DNA from: Calonectria ilicicola
Taxonomy: Eukaryota; Ascomycota; Sordariomycetes; Hypocreales; Nectriaceae
Direction: 5' to 3'
Length of the DNA stretch: 64,000 nt
NCBI GenBank assembly: GCA_020809705.1
Contig: CP085832.1
Location: forward strand, 3,968,001-4,032,000
Every line of letters starts with the position of its first letter. The first letter of the stretch is position 1. Shown here one piece after another: positions 54,127 to 64,000 of the stretch. A program made the translations under genes and the position numbers. Under the pieces are notes generated by a model. The model did not search any database. It had not been told where the DNA came from and saw nothing but the letters and a program-made list of their open reading frames with translations.

Positions 54127-54986
54127 GATGGCGGATATCCGATTAGGTAATCGGGCAATTCTTGAGACTGACACAGTTGGCCGATTATATGCCGACCGAA
54201 CCGGGTTGGACAACTGTGGAAGACCTCGTTTGCACTACTGGCCCTATCAGGCGATCAGGCCCTGGACTGCGTAATAGTGTCAATGGTGGGGAGATGGGTC
54301 TAGAGCTAATGGGGAGCTCTTCGGCCAACCGTCCAAGTAAAAGCCGTGATGTTATTCAAGACGCACAATACAGGTGATTGAAAAGGCAACACTCAGTTCA
54401 TATTAAAATTCGGACACTTAGTTCATTTGGAGTGGCCTCTGCGCTGCCTCCCAATGCTCCAGCAAGTAAGTTGTCTACAAGTGCGAACTGCCGAGAAACC
54501 CATGTCAGCACGTCCCAGGAGTCTCGATTAGGAATAGCATCATGGGCCAGATTGCTCCAACTTCCGCTTAATAAGCGGTCAATGCAACCCGACGAGTGTC
54601 CGCAGCTCCGACAAGAGGCACTAGGGTGCAATTATTCGCCGCTCAGTCAGCAATTGATCGGCCATCTCTCGTATCAACGCCTCACGGACCCCGTCAGAGC
54701 GCCGAGCTTCTCTCCCACCCTAAACAATGGGGAAAAAATGAGGCGTGGCTTGGACCTTGCAAACGTCATCCTCATCCATCCAAATGAAATAAAAACCTTT
54801 TTCGTATCTAATTTCGATCTGTTTATTTCATTGGATTTCATCTGGTTGGCATTTTTAATTGATCCAAATGGTCAAGGTGATCTTTCATATAGCTGGATAT
54901 ATTAATACTTAACGAAGCTTTCTTGCGCAATCCCACAAGCGACCCTTCGCGTAGTGTGTGACGAACCAATCAGTATTTCGCAACTA
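54127..54986. other. Intergenic, no gene seen
   Basis: A 175-codon + strand frame (54378-54905) has no family resemblance and biased composition; I do not call it a gene. The left part is the promoter of the Zn2Cys6 gene. Confidence 0.35.
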
Positions 54987-56233
54987 TTACACCTTCAGCA
55001 TCACCAACATCAGCCTTAGCGTAAAATTCTCTTGACCAAATTTCGCTTCTAGGGCTTGGACCTCTCGCTCTAACGCATTTTGTAGTCCTAATAGCACACT
55101 CCGCGTGTATTCTAAACTATTGGTCTTTTTCATGATTCCCAGTACCATTCTTTTGGTTTCTCGACTCAGCCTTCCTTCAGTTCTCCTCTTTATCAAGAAG
55201 GACCGAAGCTGCATCATTTCTGTCGCGAATTTGGGCTCCAACTCTAGGGTTTGGATGCAGTGGACCAATGTGAGGGAATGATTTGTATCATGATGGTTCT
55301 CAGAAACCTCCTTTGCGTAAGTGGCTGAGATGAGTTTTCGATAATCGTGGCGAACGTGAAAATAGCGCCCGATCAGGTGACTCAACTGGTATAGATTGGC
55401 GTCTGGCAGACCTCCGTTAATCGGACTTTCCGCAATCATTAGACGCGTCAACATTTGAAATAGACTACCCGTTTTCATATCGACCATTTTCAGGTAATCA
55501 GACATTGGTGGACACAATACGTTGTGCGTCCAGTAGAGATCATAGCTCCGCCCTACATATAGGTGATGGACTTCTTCATTAAAAATTTGAAGACATGAAG
55601 AATTTTTGAGTTCGAGAGTTAAAGATGTTGCTTTGATGGATTGAAACAGTGCTGCGTTGGTTGTTTGGGCATTGCCGTAGATACTATGAGCAGAGGGCTT
55701 GCCACAACTAAGAGTTGAGTTGTTTTCAATATCATCCACCCTAGGTAGCGTTAGTGTCAAGATAGTCTGGAATAGCTAGTAAAACCAACATTACAAATGT
55801 ACCGTGCAGGTATCTGACGATATTCTTGATTTTTGTAGCGGACTCTGCTGGGACACACAGCCATGTGTTAAGAGAATCTATGGCTTGTTCTTGGAAACCC
55901 TTTGATGGGAGGGAAGTAAGATATTTGTATGGCTGCAAAATAATCTGAATATTACTGTCAGTGAAAATGCCAATCCCAATGCAAAATCCAGGCAACCAAA
56001 GAAAGAACCCATAGCTTACTTACATCATCATTCAAACTTGATAAGTTGATGCTCGGCGCTAAAGTCGCCACATCACGGGGGATCATTGAACCTAGCTTAG
56101 ATCGCAAGATGGCCATGTTACTCGAACCATCGCTGGCACTTTTATCCAGTGCCTTTCCCCTGTCGCCATCACCATTCTCTCTAAACGCACTCGCATCGCT
56201 AACATCAGTAGGGAGATGTCCCTGATTTGCCAT
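54987..56233 (-). pseudogene. GGPP synthase-like, degenerate and frameshifted
   Basis: Exons 56233-56024, 55944-55786 and 55740-54987. The protein resembles fungal geranylgeranyl diphosphate synthases throughout: PYKYLTSLPSKGFQEQAIDS, IVRYLHGTF, DDIENNSTLSCGKPSAHSIYG, DLYWTHNVLCP, MVDMKTGSLFQM, YTRSVLLGLQ. Key residues are altered. The Arg pair after the first Asp motif is SC. The second Asp motif, normally DDxxx, reads VRHDYRKL. The EDLTEGK lysine region is replaced. Intron 2 (55785-55741, 45 nt, GTTTTA...CACTAACGCTACCTAG) has ideal signals, yet splicing leaves exon 3 one base out of frame. The frame downstream has no stops for 250 codons. This suggests a recently broken gene, or a sequencing error in a neofunctionalised one. 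Confidence 0.7.
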
Positions 56234-58268
56234 TTGGCGACCAAATCTAAGAGCGTTTGTATTAAAAATCCGTTTGATTGATTAAATATTCTAGAAAATG
56301 CGGCATTTTACCATTTATGAGAATTTAGAAATTTAGTAGGGAGGATTAAGTGGTATTAGTGTCAAGCATACTGTTGAATTTCCTTTCTCCGCGTGTGAGA
56401 ACGAGCTCTAGTCTTATAAATTATGACCGGATAATTATACTCTGAACCTTGAAATGTGACCGCAGGAAAATACTATGAGTCAACCATGACTTGTCACTTT
56501 CAGCTTGAACGAATCAAATACCAAGACATGAACTGGCGAAGTGAATAGCGCCACGGGCCCTGAAATCAAGGAAGAGCCCATCGTTTAGTTCATCGGTAGA
56601 ACAGGCGCAAGAGTAAGCTTCCGTGAAATGTTTCAGCCAAGAAACATGACAGGCACTGGAGAGTATGAAATAGTAGGAACCCTCGGAGCCTGCCATCTGC
56701 ATCACACACTTCCATCCCGTGTTGACCACCTCATCTTAGAATAAGGCTACATGAATTTAATATAGTTCAAAAACATTTCATGTGCAAGACAAATATGTTT
56801 CAATATTCTTGGCCGTTAATATACAATCGTGGGCTTTTAAGTGCCATTTGAAATACATATTGGCGTCTGGTTGGAGATGTCTTGGTTTGGTTTTAGACCG
56901 GAAATTAAGAGGGAGTCCAAATTTGATCCCGAAGACAGTAGAATAATGGGCACATATAAATAAATACTGGAGTGCGATGAAGAAAGCCATTATTTAAACG
57001 GCATCAGCTTGTAATTTATCTGCATATTTGATCATGTAAGTTCACATTAAAAACACCTAAATGCTAATTATACATTTATGAACGCGAAGGGGAAATTGCA
57101 AGTTGGATCGCGGATATCATTACGAATCACCAACCTGGCTCCAGTTGCGGTGTATCTGAACTTATCTTTACCTTGGCCATTCGCACTCCGACCTGGTTGT
57201 CGGTTCATAACTAGCCCGTATGCCTCCTGAGAAGAAGAGGAAAAAAGATGCAGTCTATTCAAAGATAATTGAGGTTGAGGTATGGCAACTTATCCAGCCT
57301 ATACATAAAATAGACGGCTCAATCAAATTTGGGAGCAAATACGTAGAGGCTGAGTGGCCATACACAATACATTTAATTAAAATTGTGGCAAATGTGTGAT
57401 ATGATTTGTGATGCCACGCCCATTATCACAAATGCTGTCTCAGAGGCTCGGCCCGTTTTCGCACTCAATGTAAGCAATGCTTACCACAGCTTGATAACAA
57501 GGCAAAACGATCACACTAATAAAGTTTATGAGGCTACTAATGAATCATAGGTGCACTCAAGATAATTGAAGAGACCTAAAATTTCTGTCGCTCGCGGGGG
57601 ACAGGCCAGGCTGATCACAGTCTAACTCACTTTTTCCGGAAGCTGTCAGAAACATTGTGGCGTTCCGAGGGAAGCTTAACACTGATGCATAAAGTCATCA
57701 ACGGGCTCCAAAATGTGCTGAAACAGGATGGATTAGATGACGCAAAACAAAATTCGTCCATGCAGCGACGAAGCTCCCTTATGCAGTGACCTCGAATGAT
57801 GAGTGAAACGTAGGCAGCGTATAACTCCGGAGAAGTCAACCTGGAGTTAGAGCCCATAATGCACTTTTTAACGCGGTTTACAACATGCGACGAAGCGCCA
57901 AGGGTCTTGCGTCTCCATTTTATTTTATCTTACTCTGTTTGCGTGAAGGAAATAATGAGGAGCAATATATGGATATGTAAGCCGCCTAAAAAAGCACTCT
58001 AATCGATTCGGCCCCAGTTTAATCATGCGTTAAGTTTAGAACCGCCAAGTTGCCTCGCCCCTACAATCGGAAGCACGGAGATCGGTTACGTATTTTCAAG
58101 CGGCCGCTGATGTAACCAGCTGTTTGCGGGGCCGAGATCTCCTTTTGCCACGACCATAAGAGCCATAAATAGAAGGAGGTTGAGCATAAGGACATTTCAT
58201 ACTTTCCAGGAAAGATCAAGTTGAATTCATTACACCATTACTTTTGTTCTTACCTTACATCATACATC
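56234..58268. other. Intergenic, no gene seen
   Basis: This 2-kb stretch contains AT-rich patches (56,270-56,340; 56,740-57,070). No coding, tRNA or transposon structure was recognised. The right end is the MDR gene promoter. Confidence 0.4.
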
Positions 58269-59342
58269 ATGACAAGCCAAGCGAGAACCGTTATTTATCT
58301 CTCCCCCACCGGACCCGAAGTCAGAGAAATCACCGAGACTTACAAACCAAGTGGCTCTCAATCTTTAGTAAAAGTCGAATATTCAGGAATAAACCCCGCC
58401 GATATAAAACACGCAGGGATCGGACTACACTCTTCGGTGGCGGGATATGATTTTGCTGGCGAAGTTCTTGAGGTCGGCCCCGCATCGCGGTTCAAGCCGG
58501 GCGATATGATATTTGGCCACAGCCCCGCAGCACCTGGCCGACCACTATACATGGGAGCTCACCAAGACCTAGCAATTGCAGATGGCTCTGCCTTCCACTT
58601 AGTACCCAGAGAAAGAATGAGCATGAAAGAGGCTGCGGTTCTGCCTATCATGACTTCAACCGGCGTGGACTCTTTGTTCAATGTTTTGGAACTTGGATTT
58701 CCGGCGGCGGGGATCAGCGGGGCCGAGAAGCAAGCCATTCTGATTTGGGGGGCCAGCTCTTCTGTTGGCGTGGCTGCATTACAGCTCGCTGTCGCTGCTG
58801 GCCATGGACCCATTTGGGTGACCGCTAGTTCGACCCATCACGCCACTCTGAAGGAGCTTGGGGCAGATTTCTGTTTCGACTACAAAGATCCTGAAGTTGT
58901 TGAAAAGATCCGAGGGTCTATCAAGAATAGTGGTCTGAAAATCGGCGCCGTACTTGATTCTGTTGGTGCTGGTAGCATGACAACGGGAGAGGAGTTTGAA
59001 AAGAGCAGCTCAGCAAAGGCTGCCAGATGTGTGGAGCAAAGCAGTGATCCCAATTGCAAGTTTGCTTGCGTTCTTCCAACATTTGGGGATAGAAGGTGGA
59101 AGATGGCTGGTGCGGGCAGAACAACTAATCCTCAATCGCCATTCCAAACCGATGACCTAGAAGGGTGGGAAAAGTTGCAAGACGATGTTATGAATTGGGT
59201 TATTAAAAATTACGGCCCCAAAAGCTATGTTATTCCAAATGTAAAAACGTTCAAAGGCTTAGAGGCGGGGCTTAAGGCTTTGGAGATCAGTGCTCAGGGG
59301 AAGAGCAGCTTGGAGAAATTTGTTATTGAGCACCCGCTGTAG
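58269..59342 (+). CDS. MDR-family zinc-independent reductase
   Basis: This is an intron-less frame of 357 residues from MTSQARTVI; an upstream in-frame ATG at 58221 is less likely. The N-terminal GroES-like domain has SGINPADIKHAGIG, typical of quinone oxidoreductase/enoyl reductase MDRs and lacking the catalytic zinc Cys. GYDFAGEVLEVG follows. The Rossmann part has LIWGASSSVGVAALQLAVAAG (an NADPH-binding A-x-x-G-x-x-A/G type loop) and ELGADFCFDYKD. Expected activity is NADPH-dependent reduction of a quinone or enone. Fungal homologs include stand-alone trans-enoyl reductases of PKS clusters, but no PKS is in this window. It is convergent with the secreted hydrolase. Confidence 0.88.
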   Translation: MTSQARTVIYLSPTGPEVREITETYKPSGSQSLVKVEYSGINPADIKHAGIGLHSSVAGYDFAGEVLEVGPASRFKPGDMIFGHSPAAPGRPLYMGAHQDLAIADGSAFHLVPRERMSMKEAAVLPIMTSTGVDSLFNVLELGFPAAGISGAEKQAILIWGASSSVGVAALQLAVAAGHGPIWVTASSTHHATLKELGADFCFDYKDPEVVEKIRGSIKNSGLKIGAVLDSVGAGSMTTGEEFEKSSSAKAARCVEQSSDPNCKFACVLPTFGDRRWKMAGAGRTTNPQSPFQTDDLEGWEKLQDDVMNWVIKNYGPKSYVIPNVKTFKGLEAGLKALEISAQGKSSLEKFVIEHPL

Positions 59343-59515
59343 ACTTAACCATAGCACTTGCAGTTACCACAATAGTTCATACAAATTCAGATCTGGTAAA
59401 TGTTTCATAAAAAGAGCTTAAATGACAACTTCATCAATGAATCTATTTCTAAAGCGATACCAAAACCAACATCATATATGTGTAAGACGATGCGTAATAC
59501 TGAAGGCTAGATGGC

Positions 59516-60935
59516 TCAATTCGATGAGCCCTTAACCTTCGAAAAAATACCAGCAAGCCAATCAAGCGTCTGCATAGCAAGCTGATTCTCAGCACCAATC
59601 GCACAGTGCTCTCCAGCCCCTAGCTCAGTCTCAAACAAAAAGTAGTGGGAGTTGTTTCCCAGCAGTCTGGCCATTTCTTCTGGTTGCCCAGGTGCCATGC
59701 TATCATCTTGACCAGACGCAACGAACACAGGGCTCTTAATCTTTGCAAGTTTATCTGCATCCAGATTAAACTCCCCGACCTTTTCAAACCACTCATAGGA
59801 ATCCGTGGTGTTCCAAGCAAACAAACCCTGATCTAGGACCCAACGAAAGTTCGTAGGAGTGTCTGGGCTTGCGAGAACAGCCTCAACATAGCCATTGAAG
59901 CTAGTCTTATTGCCGGAAGTAAAAAGCTCCACCATCTCTGAAGGAAATTGCTCTTTCATAGCCGCTTGCATATTCAACATTCCATCTATGGCAAGCACGG
60001 CGGCAAAACGATGCTCTTGGGTGGCTGCAAGGGGTGCAAGAAGTCCGCCAAATGAGAGCCCCACCAATGCTACACGGTCGAGATCGACATCGTCCCGAGT
60101 GTGTAGATAATCAACCACTGGCGTGACGGCCTCCCACCATTCTGGTATAAAACCAATGTTCTGGTCACGGCGAACGGTCGGCTGTCCGGGGCCTTCGTAC
60201 GTGATGCAATTCCAACCACGCTCAACCACTCCTCGGCAATAGCTGTGATAGAGTTCTTCTTGTGAGCCGTCATATCCCGTCCCAGCCACAATGGTTGGCA
60301 AGCGCCCACTGGGGTGAGAGTTTTGACCTGGGAGCGATGGATACCCAGGGAAAAAGTAACCGGGAACCTTGAAGCTTGTTGCGTTCAGTTCAACTGCAAT
60401 TCCAGGCCTTGGAAGTAGCTTTATGGCTTTTGCGAAATCAGCATGTTGCTTATCCCACAGTGTATAAATTCTAGGGTCTGAGAGGTTGCCATGCAAAAAG
60501 AAATCGGCTGCTCGATAATACGAGGAGGCCCGGAAATATGCATCCCTTGCAGAAACGAGAAAGTTCTTCTTTTCGGCTTGTTCAGCTTGGGCATGAATCT
60601 TATCCGCCAGAAATTTGAACTGGCTATAGAAGCTCTCTATGTCTTTTGCTTCAATACCTGCCGCGGCTCGAAGAACCTCGCCTGTGGCTGCCCCACCTAC
60701 ATTTGAGAGGGCAAGGTATTCGCTGAGAATGAAAGCAAACTCGCTGTCGTTGCTCAGCTGATACATTGACGTGGTCTCATTGGTGATTGTAATGTTGGCC
60801 GGGAAACTCGAGGTGGGCTTTGCTAGGGCCGTCTAGTAAAATTTGCAAGTTAAAACAAGCTCAAGATGAGTTGGACAGTAAACTTACGGCGGTAAATGCA
60901 GCGCCCAAAACCAGAAGGTTATTGATCACCACCAT
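59516..60935 (-). CDS. Secreted alpha/beta hydrolase
   Basis: Two exons, 60935-60888 and 60832-59516, give 454 residues. The 55-nt intron (GTAAGT...ACTAG) splits a signal peptide (MVVINNLLVLGAAFTA, then TALAKP). An N-terminal helical region of about 120 residues (FYSQFKFLADKIHAQAEQAE, YYRAADFFLHG) precedes the catalytic domain. Nucleophile Ser lies in ALVGLSFGGLLAP, the acid probably Asp in VASGQDDSMAP, and the base His in GAGEHCAIGAENQ. The helical lid plus this fold matches the 2,6-dihydropseudooxynicotine hydrolase/FrsA-like group, which includes C-C hydrolases. Several N-x-S/T sites fit secretion. Substrate unknown. Confidence 0.85.
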
Positions 60936-62265
60936 GGTGATTCTTTGTGCAGAGAGTTTTAATTGAGGCGCAGAGTGTCAATGATGAACCTAGAGGTGAA
61001 TATTTGATGCGGTGATGAGATGAACACTCACATTGAATCGATATTTGGTTCTTTTAAATACTATTCAAGATACCGCTCGGTCTCTCAGCGGAGGCAGCCC
61101 ATCCCTCAGCCACCCTCGAAATGAATACCACTTTGGGAAATATCAAGATGATTTTGTTTGTGCACAAGATGGAAATACCGTCAATCCGAGCATTCGAATG
61201 GGATTTCCATATTAGGAATGGCTTCTTTAGAGAGCTCCCTGGCGTGCAAGACTACACATAGTGGGGCTACTTTGGAGCTCCATAATCGTTTGGTGGCGAT
61301 CAACCTCAGTGAGCCAATTGTGGGTTAGGGGCTGATCCTGTTCGGCACTCGGCACACGCTGCAATGATGGCTGTGCCTACAAGCGCTTATGGAGCTTTGG
61401 CGAGCCCCGTGCAAACATAGCAAAATCACCTCGACAATGGAATTGTATGTAGTGATCATTTGATTTCCGGTTAAAACGGCCACGTTAGAGCTTCTGTTCA
61501 GCTGGCGCTGAGAAAATGCTGTCATTCACTAACGCTAGCTCCCAATGCATCATAATTTCAGTTTCCAAGATGAGAAGAAGATGCCTAAAATCTTTTGTTC
61601 GGGTCAGCCGAATGAATTGCGGTTGACCAATGGGATATTGTGTCCATCCGAAATTTGTTCCTTTTTGCTGCCCAACGTCATGGCGTTTAGCCTTCCATGT
61701 TGATTCAACCTTGCCTGACCCCTGGCAAAGAGAAAAAGGACCCGAAAAGATTGTGCCATCCGCGGATATTTCCCTCTAGTCAAAATTCCAACTGATTTTG
61801 TAGCACAGGGCGCTCTGCGGTGTATTCGCAATCGGAGCATCGCGAAATCTTTTGCTGTGAACATTGAATCATCAAGCCTCAATACTGCACAGGAATTGAG
61901 ATTAGAAAACGCAAGATATATCGAGACCTTGGGGTTGAAGGAACATCAAGCTGTGGTTCGACTCATTATAGTTATAATTAATACCGGAGGGGATGTTCAT
62001 GGTTTCAACAGCATTCTGCACCAAGGAAAAGCAGTATGAAGGAGGAGAAATCACGGATTATCTTGTGTCTTCATCACGGAAACTTGGGGCGAAGGTTTAA
62101 AATAAAAACAAGCTCTGTCTCATAACAGGGACCTACTATATAGGACTGCGTAATATGGAAAGAATTTTTGGCGAAAGAACGAAACTTCCTCAAAGTACAA
62201 ATCAAATCATCATGACAAACGAGCAGACCATCCAAATAAAAGCGAAACAAACCATATAGTGAGAT
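60936..62265. other. Intergenic, no gene seen
   Basis: The left end is the promoter of the secreted hydrolase. The remaining 1.2 kb contains small overlapping frames without recognisable content. Confidence 0.4.
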
Positions 62266-64000
62266 TTACTTAACTCCAGGACGAAAGCCCGACGCAATGT
62301 TAATCTTGCACTTTTTGATGACTTCATCATTGTATTTAGCATAACCTACCAGCCGTCAGTTGTTTGAATGACTAAAACGAGGCTGGTTCTAAGCACATGT
62401 TTAAAAATGAAAATTACTTACACTCCAAATCACGATCCACGATTCTGATTATTATGGTAAATCGAACCTCGTAATGTGGCCTCCCACCCTTGGTGGATTC
62501 GTCTACCTCTGGGATGGTCGGGGATATTAACTTTTGTTGTTTGAGAAATGAAAAGTCTACTTCAATCTCGCCAAGCTTCTCGGCTCCTGGAAGCAAAAAG
62601 TTAGTTCTAATTTATTTCCCTTGTATCCGCAAGTCATGTATACCTAGATTTCTTTCATTTGTGGTAGGATAATGTGATTCTTTCGCTGTATCGGAGACGT
62701 AGAGTACTTCGTTACAGATAAAACGACGGTTCGACCTATCAAATGTATGGGTGCAAACAATTGGCTCACACTCCCATACAGGAGGAACCTCGACTCCCTG
62801 AAATTTGTAAACAGTTAAAGCTCCCATTGTTACAGTCTAAAAGTTCTTACCTACTTGAGAACCCAATATATTGTTTTTTTAAGGTAAAGATGCCCATCAT
62901 GCCGATCTTTTTGAGCCTTCTGTCCATCGTGCTGAGGGTGCTCTCCGAAAGGTTCTCTTCGCAAGATTCCGTAACTAGACCGAGCTACCCTTCGAGGTCC
63001 ACGTGCTTTATTAAGAGCGCGTATAACAGCACCAGAGGCTACAGCATTTGCTCTATCTACTATGAGAATGGTGAGGTATTTCACAAAATTATTTACTCAC
63101 GTCTCTTTATTCGGATTCATGAGAGTAACTAAGAAGTCACCTCTAAATTCTTTGCGCATTTTCTCGAGATGTCTTTCGAGATACATCGTTAAAGATTTTG
63201 ATGCCGCGAATCCGCCGATAAGAACGACCTTCTTCATGATACAGAGTCATTAGTTAATGCCGATGCACGATATTATCAGTCAAACCTACCTCCAATCGAT
63301 AACCCATACCTATAACGGCCCGTATTTGACCTTCCATGATCTTCGCAACCTTCTCGAATATTCCCCGGAATATCTTTTTAAACACCTTCCTGATGCCATA
63401 TCAGCAAGGACTTTTTTTTTAAAAAAAAAAAAAAGAAAAAAAAAGAGAGAGAAAGGTTGGCAGGGTTGCGTACCCATGGATGCAAATAGATTCATTGCGA
63501 AATCCTTTCTCGGGATTATCTCGGAGGCCAGGGACATCAATCTGTCGCTGTGATGGTTTATTGTAGTCAAAAGATCGTTTAATCCGATACTCAAATTGAT
63601 CAATTATAATCTTCTCAATGATGCCGTTTATGGTGACTACTCCTTGCTCCAGATAGGTTTCTGTTTTGAGTAGTTCATAGAGATGTCGCTGGAACTCTTC
63701 ATTCAGGTAGCTAGATCCGCAGAGACCACCTAGATATTGTGAGCTGCGACCAGTAAAGGTTTGATGTCCTTCATATCACCTCCTGGCTCGACCATCTCTC
63801 TGCTAAGTCTCAGAGGCGCTTCACTGCTAATTTGGTACGTGTTTGCATCAACGGTGCCTCCACCTGGAGAAATTCAGTTGTGAAATAAACCAAGCGAAGC
63901 GCAAGGGACATACCTGCATCGAGTAGGACGAAAAAGTCCCCTGTCTATCCAAAGAACTTAGGCATATTATCCAATAAGCATCGTTATGAACTTCTTACAC
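62266..64000 (-). CDS. Hsp70-like ATPase, partial; possible pseudogene
   Basis: The gene enters from beyond the right edge and ends at TAA 62266. Exons on the minus strand: 63999 outward (edge), 63944-63914, 63863-63780, 63729-63474, 63389-63290, 63231-63101, 63052-62851, 62797-62644, 62586-62422 and 62345-62266. Signatures of the divergent fungal Hsp70-like family: FFVLLDAGGGTVDANTYQI (phosphate-2 loop), GGLCGSSYLNEEF, KVVLIGGFAASKSL (adenosine loop) and ANAVASGAVIRAL. A Cys/Trp-bearing C-terminal region replaces the usual substrate-binding domain (PPVWECEPIVC, EIEVDFSFLKQQ). The exon ending at 62851 finishes IYWVLK followed by TAG directly before the GTAAGA donor. This stop truncates the protein unless the weaker donor in TGG|GTTCTC is used. 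These proteins are expanded in fungi and lack a defined client. Confidence 0.75.
63412..63456. repeat. Low-complexity T9-A14-G-A9-(GA)n tract in intron
   Basis: The homopolymer and GA-rich tract lies inside an intron of the Hsp70-like gene. On the minus strand it forms a long polypyrimidine run upstream of the acceptor. It is prone to length variation and sequencing error. Confidence 0.85.

Noticed and set aside
54378..54905. 175-codon + strand frame
   Set aside because: Low-quality composition, no recognisable domain, and it lies in the flank between two minus-strand genes.
61945..61960. GGTTCGACTCA, B-box-like
   Set aside because: Imperfect match and no cloverleaf can be drawn from the flanking bases.
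1..64000. CRISPR arrays, operons or bacterial features
   Set aside because: The window is clearly fungal; no regularly spaced direct repeats were seen.

Overview
The window comes from a filamentous ascomycete, probably Pezizomycotina and perhaps Sordariomycetes. Most genes carry short GT-AG introns (about 44-130 nt), several with a ctaac-type branch site. Gene families are typically fungal: Zn2Cys6 regulators, a LaeA-like methyltransferase, GH3 glucosidases, a NACHT-ankyrin protein and an F-box protein. AT-rich blocks and C-to-T-biased decay of transposons point to RIP. Exon models below were built by hand from reading frame, splice signals and family motifs.

Layout. 0.8-1.8 kb: a GST. 2.1-10.8 kb: a RIP-degraded Tc1/mariner (Fot/pogo-type) element with 42-bp inverted repeats and a TA duplication, split by a Ty3/gypsy chromovirus (398-bp LTRs, 5-bp duplication ATAAG). 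The chromovirus has a few stop codons, a canonical -1 slippery heptamer between gag and pol, a chromodomain, and a spliced antisense gene between pol and the 3' LTR. 11.4-20.4 kb: LaeA-like methyltransferase, secreted GH3 glucosidase with a GC-AG intron, Thr-rich secreted protein, amine oxidase. 20.9-23.9 kb: a broken NACHT-ankyrin gene. 25.6-28.8 kb: a small secreted But2-like protein and a GMC oxidoreductase interrupted by a 404-bp insertion. 28.8-32.3 kb: gene-poor. 32.3-39.2 kb: F-box protein, 180-bp MITE, epoxide-hydrolase-like protein, orphan membrane protein.

39.9-54.1 kb is the most coherent block. It holds an MFS sugar transporter, an intracellular GH3 with PA14 insert, a GFA-family protein, a Zn2Cys6 regulator, an FAH-family hydrolase divergent from a gentisate-1,2-dioxygenase-like cupin, and a second Zn2Cys6 regulator. 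My inference is uptake and hydrolysis of an aryl-glucoside feeding a gentisate ring-cleavage route. The FAH/cupin pair is the firm part; the link to the glucosidase is a hypothesis.

55-64 kb: a GGPP-synthase-like gene with degenerate catalytic motifs and an apparent frameshift, an MDR reductase, a secreted alpha/beta hydrolase, and the 3' part of an Hsp70-like gene running off the right edge.
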